DNA of 64,000 bases from Stieleria varia (lineage in GTDB: Bacteria; Planctomycetota; Planctomycetia; Pirellulales; Pirellulaceae): NCBI RefSeq assembly GCF_038443385.1, contig NZ_CP151726.1, positions 5,146,001-5,210,000 of the forward strand, written 5' to 3'. The position numbers and the translations under genes were made by a program. The notes beneath the pieces were generated by a model. It had not been told where the DNA came from and made no database searches. It was given only the letters and a program-made list of their open reading frames with translations. Below, in pieces: positions 52,185 through 62,000 of this stretch. The stretch's first letter is position 1. Each line of letters opens with the position of its first letter.

Positions 52185-54382
52185 GCGAACCGATCATCGA
52201 CGTTCGCTCGCTTTCTCGGTCGTTTGGGCCAATCGTCGCTGCTGACAATGTCAGTTTTCAAGTTCATCGCGGATCGATCTTTGGGCTGCTGGGGCCAAAT
52301 GGCAGCGGTAAATCGACCATCATCCGCATGCTGCTTGGCATCCTATCGCCCACCGACGGCGACGCTAGCGTGTTGGGAATGAACGTGACATCTGACGCGG
52401 AGCGGATCAAACCGCGGGTCGGCTACATGTCCCAACAGTTCAGCCTCTACGGTGATCTCTCGGTTCAGGAAAACATCGATTTCTACGGGCGAATCTACGG
52501 TCTGGATCGTCAGCAATTGAATCAACGTCGACAGGATGTCTTGCAACTCACTGGACTGGGAGATCGTCTGGAACAGCTTGCCGAGACGCTTTCGGGGGGA
52601 TGGAAACAGCGTTTGGCCCTCGCGTGTGCCTTGATTCATGAGCCGGATGTGTTGTTCTTGGATGAGCCCACTGCGGGGATCGATCCCGTCGCGCGACGCC
52701 ATCTGTGGGATTTGCTTTTTGAGCTGTCCGGTCGTGGAGTGACCCTTTTTGTGACCACACACTACATGGATGAAGCCGAGCGATGCAGTGAAGTCGGCTA
52801 CCTCTTTCAGTCGCGTCTGCTCGTATTGGGAAAGCCACACCAATTGAAACAGCTTCGAGAAGTCAATCCGGATGGGACGCGTCGTTTCGAAGTCCGACTG
52901 CCTGAGCCAGCCAGGTACCTCACTGCACTTCGGGAGCTATCCGATGTACACGATGCGACCTTGTTCGGCGAATCGATCCATTTGTTATTGAATGAAACGA
53001 GATCGCCCGAAGAGGTTTTCGCCGAATTGTGCGTGGACGGCGTGGAAGACATTCATGAAATCCCGCCGAGTCTGGAAGACGTCTTCGTCACGCTCACCAG
53101 TAACGCGGAGAAACGAAAAAAAGACGGCGTTGAGATCTCAGATACGCCTTTGATGCCAGCCTTGCCTCAACCCCGTGACGAGTCCCACACAGAAAACGGT
53201 CGTGCGAAACATGCGGGACGGCGCCGTCTGAGTACGTGGTCTGGCTTGTGGGCCGTGTTGATCAAAGAACTCGTGCACATTCGACGTCAACCGACCACAT
53301 TGTTCTTTATGCTTGTCGTCCCTGTCATCCAGACGATCATCTTTGGATACGCGATTGACACACAGATTGAACACATTCCAACGGTTGTGTTCAACATGGA
53401 TGGCCGCCAAACCTCACAAGACTTGATTTCTTCGTTTGAGAACACTCGTCGATTTCAGATCATCGACCGTGTTTCGGATGAAGAATCCTTTCTGCGAGCG
53501 ATGTCGTCCGGCCGAGCTAAGGTCGGGATTCGGGTTCCCCCTGATTACGCCGATCAGATCTTGCGAGGAGAGCAAGCGGTGCTGCAAGTTCTGATCGACG
53601 GCAGCGATTCGCAAGTGGCGACGACTGCTCAAAGCACGGCGCAATTGCTCGGTCTGAATCTTTCCATCCAGATCGCAACCGCGAAAGGAGAAGCGTTGCA
53701 ACTGGCTCCGGCGCGAGACTCAACAGGTAAAGGCACGTTGCCAATCGAAGTTCGTACGCGAATGTTGTACAACCCTGACCTAGACAGCTCTCATTTTTTT
53801 GTCCCCGGTTTGGTGGGGATCATCTTGCAGCTGGTCACGCTGTTTTTGACATCGTTTGCCGTCGTTCGCGAGCGGGAGTTGGGCACTCTGGAGCAACTGT
53901 TTGTGACACCGGTCGGTCGTAGCGGACTGCTGCTCGGCAAACTGTTGCCCTACGCGCTCGTCGGCTTCGTCACCCTGCTGACCGTCCTGACGGTGATGAT
54001 TCATGTGTTCGGCGTCAGCATTAGCGGCAGCGTTGCGTTGCTGCTAGTGCTCTCAATGCTGTTCATGCTGTGCTCGCTTGGTCTGGGGTTATTTGTATCC
54101 ACGATCGCGAAAACACAACTTGCTGCCGTTCAGTTTGCTTTCGTGATCATGTTGCCTTCGGTGCTGCTTTCCGGATTTGTATTCCCACGCAGTGAGATGC
54201 CGCTGCCGATTTACTTGGTCACCTTTGGCATTCCCGCCACGTATTACATTGAGATCCTCCGCGGTGTGGTTCTGCGTGGGGCTGATCTGGTCGATTTAGC
54301 GCCTTGGATCATCGGGCTGACCATCTGCGGATTCGTTGTCATCACGCTCAGTGTATTTCGATTCCAAAAACGGCTGCGGTAG
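52181..54382 (+). CDS. ABC exporter with fused ATPase and ABC-2 permease
   Basis: 733 residues. Residues 1-310 are an ATPase: Walker A GLLGPNGSGKSTIIRMLLG, Q-loop MSQQFSLYGDLSVQEN, signature LSGGWKQRLALA, Walker B PDVLFLDEPTAGID, H-loop TLFVTTHYMDEAERC. After a polar linker a permease domain of YhhJ/YbhR type begins (LIKELVHIRRQPTTLFFMLVVPVIQTIIFGYAI), with a large external loop and five further helices (GLVGIILQLVTLFLTSFAVVRERELGTLEQL). In E. coli these functions are split among YbhF, YbhS and YbhR; here one chain would work as a homodimer with the HlyD-type adaptor encoded upstream. Confidence 0.92.
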   Translation: MSEPIIDVRSLSRSFGPIVAADNVSFQVHRGSIFGLLGPNGSGKSTIIRMLLGILSPTDGDASVLGMNVTSDAERIKPRVGYMSQQFSLYGDLSVQENIDFYGRIYGLDRQQLNQRRQDVLQLTGLGDRLEQLAETLSGGWKQRLALACALIHEPDVLFLDEPTAGIDPVARRHLWDLLFELSGRGVTLFVTTHYMDEAERCSEVGYLFQSRLLVLGKPHQLKQLREVNPDGTRRFEVRLPEPARYLTALRELSDVHDATLFGESIHLLLNETRSPEEVFAELCVDGVEDIHEIPPSLEDVFVTLTSNAEKRKKDGVEISDTPLMPALPQPRDESHTENGRAKHAGRRRLSTWSGLWAVLIKELVHIRRQPTTLFFMLVVPVIQTIIFGYAIDTQIEHIPTVVFNMDGRQTSQDLISSFENTRRFQIIDRVSDEESFLRAMSSGRAKVGIRVPPDYADQILRGEQAVLQVLIDGSDSQVATTAQSTAQLLGLNLSIQIATAKGEALQLAPARDSTGKGTLPIEVRTRMLYNPDLDSSHFFVPGLVGIILQLVTLFLTSFAVVRERELGTLEQLFVTPVGRSGLLLGKLLPYALVGFVTLLTVLTVMIHVFGVSISGSVALLLVLSMLFMLCSLGLGLFVSTIAKTQLAAVQFAFVIMLPSVLLSGFVFPRSEMPLPIYLVTFGIPATYYIEILRGVVLRGADLVDLAPWIIGLTICGFVVITLSVFRFQKRLR

Positions 54383-54668
54383 GAGCGGCGATCCGTTTAC
54401 TTGCTCGCCTTGTCGTGGGATTCGCCAGAATTCCTTTTGCGGAGGACTTCTGGCAAATCCACACCCCCACCTATTGATGAGGCGTCCTACAGGAAGACGG
54501 ATCGAGGCACTGATCAGCAAGAGTCGAGCCTGCTATGATCCACCTGATCGAATTGGTTCAATGTGCTCGGGGACATATGGAAAATAACCGATGTAGCTTG
54601 GGCACTCTCGCCCGAGAGATCACGGACGGGCAAGAGTGCCCATCCTACTTTTGTTTTCCGCACGTCCC
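54383..54668. repeat. Two hairpin repeats between the ABC exporter and P-type ATPase genes
   Basis: 54414-54462: GTGGGATTCGCCAGAATTCC and inverted GGACTTCTGGCAAATCCAC. 54599-54642: GGGCACTCTCGCCCG and CGGGCAAGAGTGCCC, followed by CATCCTAC and TTTTCCGCACG, fragments of which also occur at 6391 and 6407 in inverse orientation. The second hairpin overlaps in-frame GTG codons upstream of the ATPase start. Confidence 0.75.
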
Positions 54669-56594
54669 ATGGCACCTGTGACAACTGCTCGTTTCGACAT
54701 GCAAAAGCCCCCACTGATGTCTGATGAAGTTTCGCTAGCGGATTCGCCAACCACATGGCGTTCACGCGAGATGCTGATCGCTTTCTTTACGATTGCGATG
54801 ATCTCACTGCACCTCATTCTGCGTTTTGCGGTGTCTACTTCGGAAACCACCTACAACGTGCCCTTGTGGCTGACTCTGGCGTTGGGTGGCATTCCGCTGG
54901 TTTGGGAATTGCTGAAAAAGCTTTGGCGACGAGAGTTTGGGTCGGATTTGCTGGCCGGCATTTCTATCGTCGTCTCGGCGATGCTTGGTGAGTATCTCGC
55001 GGGGGCGTTGGTCGTTCTGATGCTTTCTGGTGGCGAAGCGTTGGAGGCGTTTGCGGTCAGCAGCGCTTCCTCTGTCTTGAGAGCGCTGAGCAAACGGATG
55101 CCCTCGGTGGCGCATCGAAAAGTCGACTCGGTGGTCGAAGACATCCCGCTGAGTAAGATCCAAATCGGTGACCACTTGGCCGTCTTTCCACACGAGACCT
55201 GTCCGATCGACGGAACGGTGGTGGAGGGGCACGGTGTGATGGACGAGTCTTACTTGACCGGCGAACCGTACTTGATGTCCAAGGCTCCCGGCGCGACCGT
55301 GCTTTCGGGGGCCATCAATGGCGATTCGGCATTGATCGTCCGAGCCGACAAGTTGGCGGTCGATTCACGGTACGCCAAGATCATGGAGGTGATGCGGACG
55401 TCTGAACAAAAGAAGCCGCAAATGCGTCGGATGGCGGACACGCTGGGTGCATGGTACACGCCACTGGCCCTGGCAATCGGCGTCGTCGCGTGGATCGCGA
55501 GCAATGATCCGGTGCGTTTCCTCGCTGTGATGGTGGTTGCAACACCGTGTCCACTGTTGATTGCGATTCCCGTCGCCATCATCGGCTCCATTTCACTCGC
55601 GGCACGACGCGCTATCATCATCCGTGATCCGTCATCGCTAGAGACAGCCGACACATGCCGTACGCTGATCTTTGACAAGACAGGAACGTTGACTTACGGC
55701 GAACCCAATCTTGTTGAGCAGTTGCTGGTCGATGACAGTCGACAGCACGAACTGTTGTCCTACGTCGGCAGCTTGGAACGGTTTTCCAAGCACCCATTGG
55801 CAGGAGCGATCGTCGCAGCAGCCAATCGTGCAAAAACAGTGCAGCAAAACGTGTCGGAAGTCAGCGAACTGCCCGGCAAGGGGCTCACCGGCATCGTGGC
55901 GGGCCACCGCATCGAGGTGACCAGCCGCAAGAAACTGCTCGCCCACCAACCGGAATCTTCTGATGCGTTGCCTGCACAAGCCGGCGGCTTGGAATGCGTG
56001 ATCTTGGTGGACGATCGCTACGCCGGGACCTACCGGTTTCGAGACACACCGCGTCCCGACGGCGCATCCTTTATCAAGCACCTTGGCCCACGGCACCGCA
56101 TTGATCGCACGATGTTGGTGTCGGGTGATCGAGAGTCCGAAGTCGAGTACTTGGCCGAACAAGTGGGAATCAAGGAAGTCTACTCCAGTCAAAGCCCTGA
56201 ACAGAAACTCAACATCGTCAACGAAGAAACCGCCAAGGCAAACACGATTTTTGTCGGTGATGGGATCAACGACGCGCCGGCACTGATGGCTGCGACCGTG
56301 GGCGTTGCCTTCGGTCAGAACAGTGACGTGACCACGGAAGCGGCAGACGTGGTGGTGATGGACAGCTCTCTCCAAAAGATCGACGAGTTTCTACACATCA
56401 GTCAACGCATGCGCCGGATCGCCTTGCAAAGTGCATTTGGCGGAATGGCGTTGAGCCTCGTGGGCATGTTTTTCGCGGCTGCTGGTTACCTGCCACCGGT
56501 TGCCGGCGCGATCTGTCAAGAGTTCATCGATGTGATCGCAGTGGTCAACGCGTTGCGAGTCGCCATCCCACCCAAGAAGCTTTTCGACTACTGA
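54669..56594 (+). CDS. P1B-type heavy-metal ATPase with TPC motif
   Basis: About 641 residues. Core motifs: TGEP in [15 protein letters not shown], phosphorylation site [15 protein letters not shown] dipeptide [12 protein letters not shown], hinge [13 protein letters not shown]. The intramembrane metal site reads [13 protein letters not shown] in place of the CPC of Cu/Zn pumps, and there is no N-terminal CxxC domain; the last helices end with [18 protein letters not shown]-type enzymes are less well characterised, so the metal is uncertain. The start is uncertain: 54669, 54699 and 54717 all lack a ribosome binding site, while the frame's GTG at 54636 lies inside a palindromic repeat and is unlikely. 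Confidence 0.88.
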   Translation: MAPVTTARFDMQKPPLMSDEVSLADSPTTWRSREMLIAFFTIAMISLHLILRFAVSTSETTYNVPLWLTLALGGIPLVWELLKKLWRREFGSDLLAGISIVVSAMLGEYLAGALVVLMLSGGEALEAFAVSSASSVLRALSKRMPSVAHRKVDSVVEDIPLSKIQIGDHLAVFPHETCPIDGTVVEGHGVMDESYLTGEPYLMSKAPGATVLSGAINGDSALIVRADKLAVDSRYAKIMEVMRTSEQKKPQMRRMADTLGAWYTPLALAIGVVAWIASNDPVRFLAVMVVATPCPLLIAIPVAIIGSISLAARRAIIIRDPSSLETADTCRTLIFDKTGTLTYGEPNLVEQLLVDDSRQHELLSYVGSLERFSKHPLAGAIVAAANRAKTVQQNVSEVSELPGKGLTGIVAGHRIEVTSRKKLLAHQPESSDALPAQAGGLECVILVDDRYAGTYRFRDTPRPDGASFIKHLGPRHRIDRTMLVSGDRESEVEYLAEQVGIKEVYSSQSPEQKLNIVNEETAKANTIFVGDGINDAPALMAATVGVAFGQNSDVTTEAADVVVMDSSLQKIDEFLHISQRMRRIALQSAFGGMALSLVGMFFAAAGYLPPVAGAICQEFIDVIAVVNALRVAIPPKKLFDY

Positions 56595-56639
56595 TCGAGA
56601 CCATGCAAGCTCGATGTTTCGACGCTATTCTTGTCAACT

Positions 56640-56731
56640 GAAACTGCAACCTCCCCCAGTTGCGCCGGGAGAGGTGATAGAAACTTGCGGAACGCCGCAG
56701 TACCGCAACCCCAGATTTTGAATAGCCCAGA
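56640..56731. repeat. Dispersed repeat between convergent genes
   Basis: CTCCCCCAGTTGCGCCGGGA GAGGTGATAGAAACTTGCGG and CCGCAACCCCAGATTTTGAA TAGCCCAG match, inverted, the segment at 22240-22315, and in part the arm at 27535. It may serve both convergent genes as a transcript-end structure; unproven. Confidence 0.7.
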
Positions 56732-56744
56732 CTTACACCCAGAT

Positions 56745-58871
56745 CTACCGATCCGGTGAAATGCCTTCTGTTGGAGAACGAACGTCGACACCGGGCAGCA
56801 GTTCTCGAAGTTTCTCGACAGGGAGTGTCCACTTGCCGTGATGTCCGACGTACAACGTCTTCAATCGAGGGAGATTCGCCAAAGTTGCCATTCCGGTGTA
56901 CGTCACCGTGGTCTTCGGATTCGTTGCGTAGACCGGCGCTAGAACGAGCGTCTCTAGAAAGGGTAACTCGCACAGTTCGCTGACCGACGCATCATTGAGG
57001 TGTTCGAATGAACTCAAGTACAGCGTATGCAGGCTCGGTAGTGTTGCTAGGTTTCTCAAGCCGCCGGCGAAGTTGGATTGACTCAAGTCGAGCAATTCAA
57101 GCGACTTGAGAGACGACAGTTTGGCGAGGTCGTCGCCGATCAGACGGCGCGATGCTGAATCAAACACTTGAACTCCACTGAGAGACAGCCGCTTGAGATT
57201 GGTCAGGCTACCGATCGTGTCCAAATCACTATGTGTCAGATAGAGATGCGTCATGTCCAGTCCCTGCAGGTTCGTGAACTCTTTCAAGAATTCAAATCGC
57301 GACGAGGATCCATCTCGGTTCGGTTTCCAACTCGGATCCACTTCCCTAACGACGACTTCGTCGCTCGGTTCAGATGAAAGCTGAAATTCGATGAACTCAG
57401 GCATCATTCCCAGACTCAGGAATTTAACTCTGGATTGTTCACCACGATTGCGAATCTCCTGAAGCTTTGCGAAGCTTCGGATGGTCTCGGCGGGCAACTC
57501 GAAACGCGGTGTTGAGACTACAACGGTATTCCGAACGATATCTGGTCGCAAAACCGCATCTGGTTTCTTGGGCAGTTGATCTCGGCCAACATTTTGGGTA
57601 GTCAGATCTGCGTAAACGATCTTGTATTGATCGTTCGCGTCGGGGGAATACCAGAGCAATGGGCGATTCGGTTCATTCAACACAGCGCCACCAAAATAGT
57701 GCCAGTCATTCTCTGGCTTGAGGGAGAACTGGAACGCGATTGCCCGCCCCAGGGCGGTGCCAAACTGCATGGCGGATTCCAAAGCTTGGGCCTTTTCAGA
57801 TTCAGTACCCTCATTTACCTGTCTTTCGAGTGAGTTGGAGAACTCTTTTTGGATCGCCAACGGCGTTCCGAGTGAATCATCGATCGACAACCAAAGTGGA
57901 AACTTTGACTGGTTTGCGTTTGCGCAAAGACGCAACATTTCGATGACGTCGTCAAGCGTTGGACGCGAAAAATCAGTCGCCGCATCACTTGCAATCAGGG
58001 ATTCAAAACCTGCAGGCACCGTTGTCGAGAACTGCTCCTCTGCTACATCAATGTTCAGGTTGATGTCAGACATGATTCGCCACATCGGCAAGGCTTCACC
58101 ATCCGTCATGTGTTCTGGTATCTCAAATCGCACCGCTACGATCACCGGAGCGAGTGTATCAACATCGAACCATGCTCTGACGATCTCACCGCCTAGAGTG
58201 GATTCATAGCCTTCCAATGTCCTGTCATCTCGCACCTGCTGCCCAAGTGACTTGATCTCTTTGTCTCCGATACGATCGGATCGAAAGTGGTGGAGCAACG
58301 CTTTAACCAGTCTCACCGGCGAAGTTGCATCTATCACGGAAGTTGCAATACCGTCGGAGACGATTGCCTGTTTCGACTCGGCCATCAATAGAACAGAGCG
58401 ATTTTCTTCACGGTCAATGATTTGGACCGTGCCTAGACGCTCGTCTTCAATACGATGCTGTGATGGCGCGAGATAGATTACTTTTTGCTCGCCGCCAGTA
58501 TCCCTTAGTTCATTCAGTTCACCTGTCGATGAGAATTGTACTTGGAACACCATGGATGAAAGCGACTCCAGACGTTTGACTGCCTGTGCATACACGCTGC
58601 TGCTACCAAACGGAACTCCGAGCCATGCGAAACCGCCAACGATTGCCGCCAGCACGGATGCTGCGACCGCAAACCGCAAAACCACTTGATATCGCCGTGA
58701 ACTCACGCGATGGTTTGCCGGTGGAACGGCAGGATAAACCCCATCGCGAGCTCGTTGCTTCACCCGATCGATGGCATCAGCAGGGACGGGATCACTTAAC
58801 ACAGCCCACACGGCTGTTTCCAGTGGTGCATCCAAGTCTGGATGGTCATGGTTGTTCATACTTTCATTCAT
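56745..58871 (-). CDS. Anti-sigma-like membrane protein with C-terminal leucine-rich repeats
   Basis: About 708 residues from MNESMNNHDHPDLDAP; the ATG overlaps the sigma factor stop (ATGA) and AGGAGACAAATC precedes it. Residues 1-60 are cytoplasmic, then a membrane helix (VVLRFAVAASVLAAIVGGFAWLG) and YAQAVKRLESLSSMVFQVQF, which starts a lipoprotein-carrier-like sensor domain to about 300. The C-terminal 160 residues hold five or six leucine-rich repeats (LTNLKRLSLSGVQVF, LKSLELLDLSQSNFAG, LPSLHTLYLSSFEHLND). Coupling to the ECF sigma gene strongly suggests an anti-sigma factor that senses an envelope ligand; the LRR sensor is unusual. The mechanism is inferred. Confidence 0.8.
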   Translation of the reverse strand: MNESMNNHDHPDLDAPLETAVWAVLSDPVPADAIDRVKQRARDGVYPAVPPANHRVSSRRYQVVLRFAVAASVLAAIVGGFAWLGVPFGSSSVYAQAVKRLESLSSMVFQVQFSSTGELNELRDTGGEQKVIYLAPSQHRIEDERLGTVQIIDREENRSVLLMAESKQAIVSDGIATSVIDATSPVRLVKALLHHFRSDRIGDKEIKSLGQQVRDDRTLEGYESTLGGEIVRAWFDVDTLAPVIVAVRFEIPEHMTDGEALPMWRIMSDINLNIDVAEEQFSTTVPAGFESLIASDAATDFSRPTLDDVIEMLRLCANANQSKFPLWLSIDDSLGTPLAIQKEFSNSLERQVNEGTESEKAQALESAMQFGTALGRAIAFQFSLKPENDWHYFGGAVLNEPNRPLLWYSPDANDQYKIVYADLTTQNVGRDQLPKKPDAVLRPDIVRNTVVVSTPRFELPAETIRSFAKLQEIRNRGEQSRVKFLSLGMMPEFIEFQLSSEPSDEVVVREVDPSWKPNRDGSSSRFEFLKEFTNLQGLDMTHLYLTHSDLDTIGSLTNLKRLSLSGVQVFDSASRRLIGDDLAKLSSLKSLELLDLSQSNFAGGLRNLATLPSLHTLYLSSFEHLNDASVSELCELPFLETLVLAPVYATNPKTTVTYTGMATLANLPRLKTLYVGHHGKWTLPVEKLRELLPGVDVRSPTEGISPDR

Positions 58872-59380
58872 GATTTGTCTCCTAAGACAACAGCCAATTG
58901 GCTGGAAAGTTTCTTGCGAGCCTTGTAGAGCGTTGTAGAGACAGCTTCTGGAGAAAGGTCCAACGCTGTTGCAATTTCGTTTCTCGAAAGCTGCTCGAAG
59001 TATGCGAGGCTGAATATCGCAGCCTGTTGATCGGGCAAATTCCGGATCTCGTCCCGAAGCCAATTCGCGAGTTCGGTCGCGATGAGTTCTTCGTCCGGTC
59101 CCCGTTTCGACGAAACGGCTTCGGCAACCTGACAGCTGACCGGCTTTCCCCGCTCGCGTCTGAGCCGATCAATCGATCGAACAGTGGCTAGGCGAACCAT
59201 CAGGCCTGTCCAGGTGCGCACAGGGCCGGATTGGTAGACGGCCATGGCCTCGACGAAGACCTCCTGGCTGACATCTTCGGCGTCATGAACTGACCCGAGA
59301 ATGCGGTACGCAATGCGGAACACTCGTTCCGCGTGCTTTTCAATGACTTTTCCCCAGTCCGGGGCGGCAGGATCGGACAC
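58868..59380 (-). CDS. ECF sigma factor
   Basis: About 170 residues from the GTG at 59380, chosen because AGAGGAG lies seven bases upstream; the in-frame ATG at 59440 would add 20 residues. Region 2: ERVFRIAYRILGSVHDAEDVSQEVFVEAM, with TWTGLMVRLATVRSIDRLRRERG. Region 4: LPDQQAAIFSLAYFEQLSRNEIATALDLSPEAVSTTLYKARKKL. This is the two-region SigE/RpoE-like architecture that directs RNA polymerase to envelope-stress or specialised promoters. It is overlapped by the gene for a membrane LRR protein, presumably its anti-sigma factor. Confidence 0.93.
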   Translation of the reverse strand: MSDPAAPDWGKVIEKHAERVFRIAYRILGSVHDAEDVSQEVFVEAMAVYQSGPVRTWTGLMVRLATVRSIDRLRRERGKPVSCQVAEAVSSKRGPDEELIATELANWLRDEIRNLPDQQAAIFSLAYFEQLSRNEIATALDLSPEAVSTTLYKARKKLSSQLAVVLGDKS

Positions 59381-59440
59381 ATTGGCTCTCCTCTGAGAAA
59401 TTGGGTGACTGCCATGTGGTCGAGCCAAGCGGTTCCCCAT

Positions 59441-59776
59441 GACCTAAAAAAGTCCCAAAAAATACGAATTCTGAATCCCCACTGAAGATTGATCCTGGCG
59501 GGGGAGGCGGTTGCTGGACTGGAACCCATCGTGAGGGGCGTCAGTTTCTCTGTGTCAAACGGCCTGCGAGGATTGTTCACCAATAAGTTTGCGACAATCA
59601 GCCGCCACGCGATAGAGAGTGTCTGGCTTAGCATGGTCGTGTTACCAATCGCTGGGTGTTGCCACAGGCCCCGCGCCGCTGGCCGTCAGGCCACGGGTTT
59701 TACGCACTGAAATGGATGCTCCATGCGTGCAAGACCCGGCCGCTCTCAGGTCGCGGCTCACTAGACGAACAGCCCG
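59441..59776. repeat. 336-base gap with degraded repeats
   Basis: 59593-59615 matches the centre of the 175-bp MITE family (CAGCCGCCACGCGATAG). 59680-59775 is a degraded palindrome of the GTGAGCCGCGACC...GCGGGCTGTT type (GGTCGCGGCTCACTAG and AACAGCCCGCTAGC). No gene is seen; the left part should hold the ECF operon promoter. Confidence 0.6.
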
Positions 59777-61372
59777 CTAGCTGCCGGTCGTGATTCTTGA
59801 GCGACGATGCCAGCGAAAACCTAGCCAGGTGACGACAACAACAGTTGCCAGACCCAGTGCAAGCCATCGCCAATCGCTGATTGAACTCCTTGAGTAGCGA
59901 AAACTGAGGGTGCCCTCCGCTATCGTGATCCCAGCGATACGGCTCAAAAGCTCTGCTCGCGTTACCTGAGTCGTGTTCCATTCTGGTTTCTCAGACAACG
60001 CGTAGACCGTTGCGTTGTACGTCTTTTCTCCGGGCCCGCGTGAGCACATCGGATCGTATTTCGCTTGACCTTTGTCATTGAGCCCCATCACTCCCACGTC
60101 GACCGCGTTGCGAGACAGCTCAGTCACAGTGGCGGGAATGTCGTAGATCAACCAATACGATTTGATGTCACCAGGTCCAGGAATGTGCCAGAGCGACACG
60201 GCGTAGCATACCGTGCCAGGAGGCCCTTGAGTCCAACTCAACGGCGGCGAGTCGCCTGCGCCATCACAAGTGAAATCCGGCGGCAGAACTCCGCCATTGT
60301 CAAACGCAGGACTGGAAACGATCAGAGACGCTTTCGGCTTGGTCGAATCGTCCTGAACTCGCTCCGGTTCGTCGGACGCAACAGCGGAAATCTGCAAGAA
60401 CGCTATACCGCCACGTCGCTGATACGACTCGCTTCGTAACGATTCTCCCGGAGGTTGAAACTGAAAATCAACGCGTCCACCATCGTGAGTGGTGTATTCA
60501 ATCGTGCCCTTTTGATTGGCCAGTTCGTAGGTCAACCGAAACTGATTGCCGTCACGATGAAAGTCCGTGATGGCGGCGCCGCGTAAAGGATTTCCTGGCG
60601 GACGAGCTGGCGAGTCTCTCGGCTGAGGATCAATTTGTCCGTCGCGGACGTTCACAACACCACGCAAACCGCCGTTGATATAGGGATAGGTTTTCGTGGC
60701 GTGGTAGTGATATTTCCCCTGCTCGTCGAACTGTCCATTGAACTCATCCAGCTCGCCCGCGTCAGAGCTTTCGTGATCGAGGTACCCGTAGAGCGGGAAG
60801 CCATCCAAGGCAAATGCGATCGGGTTGCCTTTGCCGGCGACTGCTTCTAAGTGCACTGGCGCGATGTGATAGTGATAGTCGTCACCGCGACCGCAATGCC
60901 CTCCCCAGTTGTCCAGTTCACCAGCCAGAAAGGCGTCTTCTCCGCGATTGTTCAAAGCGTTGAAGATCGGCACGCCGTTGACAGCGATTGCGATCGCACC
61001 ACGAAACAAGTTCGTGCGGGCAGAGATCGGCCGCTCAGCTAACTTCGGTTTCAACGGGATTCGCCACGCATTTTGCCCGGTGTATGGCTGAGGCAGTGGA
61101 ACTTGTTGTTGCCAAGACCGGATCCCGGTCATCATGCCATGGCGGGGCAGCCCGTTCGATTCGATCCACAGGTATTGATCATCCCTGCGGACGCGGACTA
61201 GATGCTGAAAGGAACTGAACGCGGACTCGGGAAACTCATGGCTGCCTGCGGCATGGTCCGGCGCGAAGTTATTGATATGGGCGCCGTCATGCACATCGTC
61301 ATGCGCAGTCACGATTCCCGCGAGCAGCACCCAAGCAACGACTGTGAACGACAATGGGCGATCTGAAATCAT
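59777..61372 (-). CDS. YHYH-domain / PEBP-like fusion, membrane-tethered
   Basis: 531 residues. A signal peptide (FTVVAWVLLAGIVTAHDD) precedes a YHYH domain (about 75-275) with the name-giving DDYHYHIAP and KYHYHATKTYPYINGG, and AFALDGFPLYGY. From about 345 a PEBP-like (Raf-kinase-inhibitor-like, YbhB) domain follows: LIVSSPAFDNGGVLPPDFTCDG, SYWLIYDIP, TYNATVYAL. The usual DPDAP...HW ligand site reads WHIPGPG...YW, so binding chemistry may differ. A C-terminal membrane helix (WLALGLATVVVVTWLGFRW) anchors it. Both domains occur separately in other bacteria; the biological role is not established. Confidence 0.83.
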   Translation of the reverse strand: MISDRPLSFTVVAWVLLAGIVTAHDDVHDGAHINNFAPDHAAGSHEFPESAFSSFQHLVRVRRDDQYLWIESNGLPRHGMMTGIRSWQQQVPLPQPYTGQNAWRIPLKPKLAERPISARTNLFRGAIAIAVNGVPIFNALNNRGEDAFLAGELDNWGGHCGRGDDYHYHIAPVHLEAVAGKGNPIAFALDGFPLYGYLDHESSDAGELDEFNGQFDEQGKYHYHATKTYPYINGGLRGVVNVRDGQIDPQPRDSPARPPGNPLRGAAITDFHRDGNQFRLTYELANQKGTIEYTTHDGGRVDFQFQPPGESLRSESYQRRGGIAFLQISAVASDEPERVQDDSTKPKASLIVSSPAFDNGGVLPPDFTCDGAGDSPPLSWTQGPPGTVCYAVSLWHIPGPGDIKSYWLIYDIPATVTELSRNAVDVGVMGLNDKGQAKYDPMCSRGPGEKTYNATVYALSEKPEWNTTQVTRAELLSRIAGITIAEGTLSFRYSRSSISDWRWLALGLATVVVVTWLGFRWHRRSRITTGS

Positions 61373-61708
61373 CGAATCGACACCTCATGAATTAGCAGAC
61401 AGCAAAAGCTGCAAAAAAGACTGACCCATCCACCGCACCAGTAATGGGATTCGTCAGAATTCCCATCCGCCGCACCAGTAGTGGGATTCGCCAGAATTCC
61501 CATCCGCCGGATTTCTGGTGACCTACACGACGCCAACCATTGATCATGGCGTTTCTGCAACGTTGCTGAAACAGCATTCCAGAACATGAAACGCATCACG
61601 TTTCCATCATCCACATGAGTTCTTCACGCTAAGTAAAGTTCCTCAATCGAGTGTGGCGGGATTGACGGTGGAGTTGCTTGATTCCCACTTCACGATTGAG
61701 GATTGATC
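61373..61708. repeat. Gap with two copies of the GTGGGATTCGCCAGAATTCC repeat
   Basis: Two direct copies at 61439-61464 (GTAATGGGATTCGTCAGAAT) and 61478-61503 (GTAGTGGGATTCGCCAGAAT), joined by CCCATCCGCCGCACCA, and an inverted remnant GGATTTCTGGTGAC at 61508-61521. The rest shows no gene. The end of the gap holds GAGGATTGATC before the next small frame. Confidence 0.75.
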
Positions 61709-61987
61709 ATGATGACGTCCGAAGCTGGCAAAGCCGATCGGCTCTCACGGCAGAATCGATACCCCGTTGACCGGTTTTCGATCAACCTCGGGATGCCGAC
61801 GGCGGTGAATCGATCGGAAACACGCTCTGTATTGATTTCCAACAGGTCCCGGTTGGCTTTTGGATCTGTTTCCGCGAGCAAATCGCTGCTTTTAACGACT
61901 GGCTCAGGCGAGGCCAAGACATTGGCACACTTGTTGCACTTGGGAACGCTCATGCTCGATGAACTTACACGAGCCGTTACCACATAA
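61709..61987 (+). CDS. Possible small protein, about 92 residues
   Basis: The frame starts MMTSEAGKADRLSRQ, with TTGAGGATTGATC as a good ribosome binding site, and ends 13 bases before the lipoprotein start, in the same direction. It is Ser/Arg-rich without membrane segment or known motif (LISNRSRLAFGSVSASKSLL, LAHLLHLGTLMLDELTRAV). An antisense frame of similar size covers the same stretch, so coding status is uncertain; the position and the ribosome binding site are the only support. Confidence 0.4.
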   Translation: MMTSEAGKADRLSRQNRYPVDRFSINLGMPTAVNRSETRSVLISNRSRLAFGSVSASKSLLLTTGSGEAKTLAHLLHLGTLMLDELTRAVTT

Positions 61988-62000
61988 TGAGGAGAGAGAG

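Noticed and set aside
55638-56375. 245-residue minus-strand frame within the P1B ATPase gene
   Set aside because: Lies antisense to conserved P-type ATPase motifs and has no family-like sequence.
61690-61983. Minus-strand frame with CNKC motif opposite the possible small protein
   Set aside because: No ribosome binding site and starts abutting the lipoprotein leader; the plus-strand frame has a better start context.
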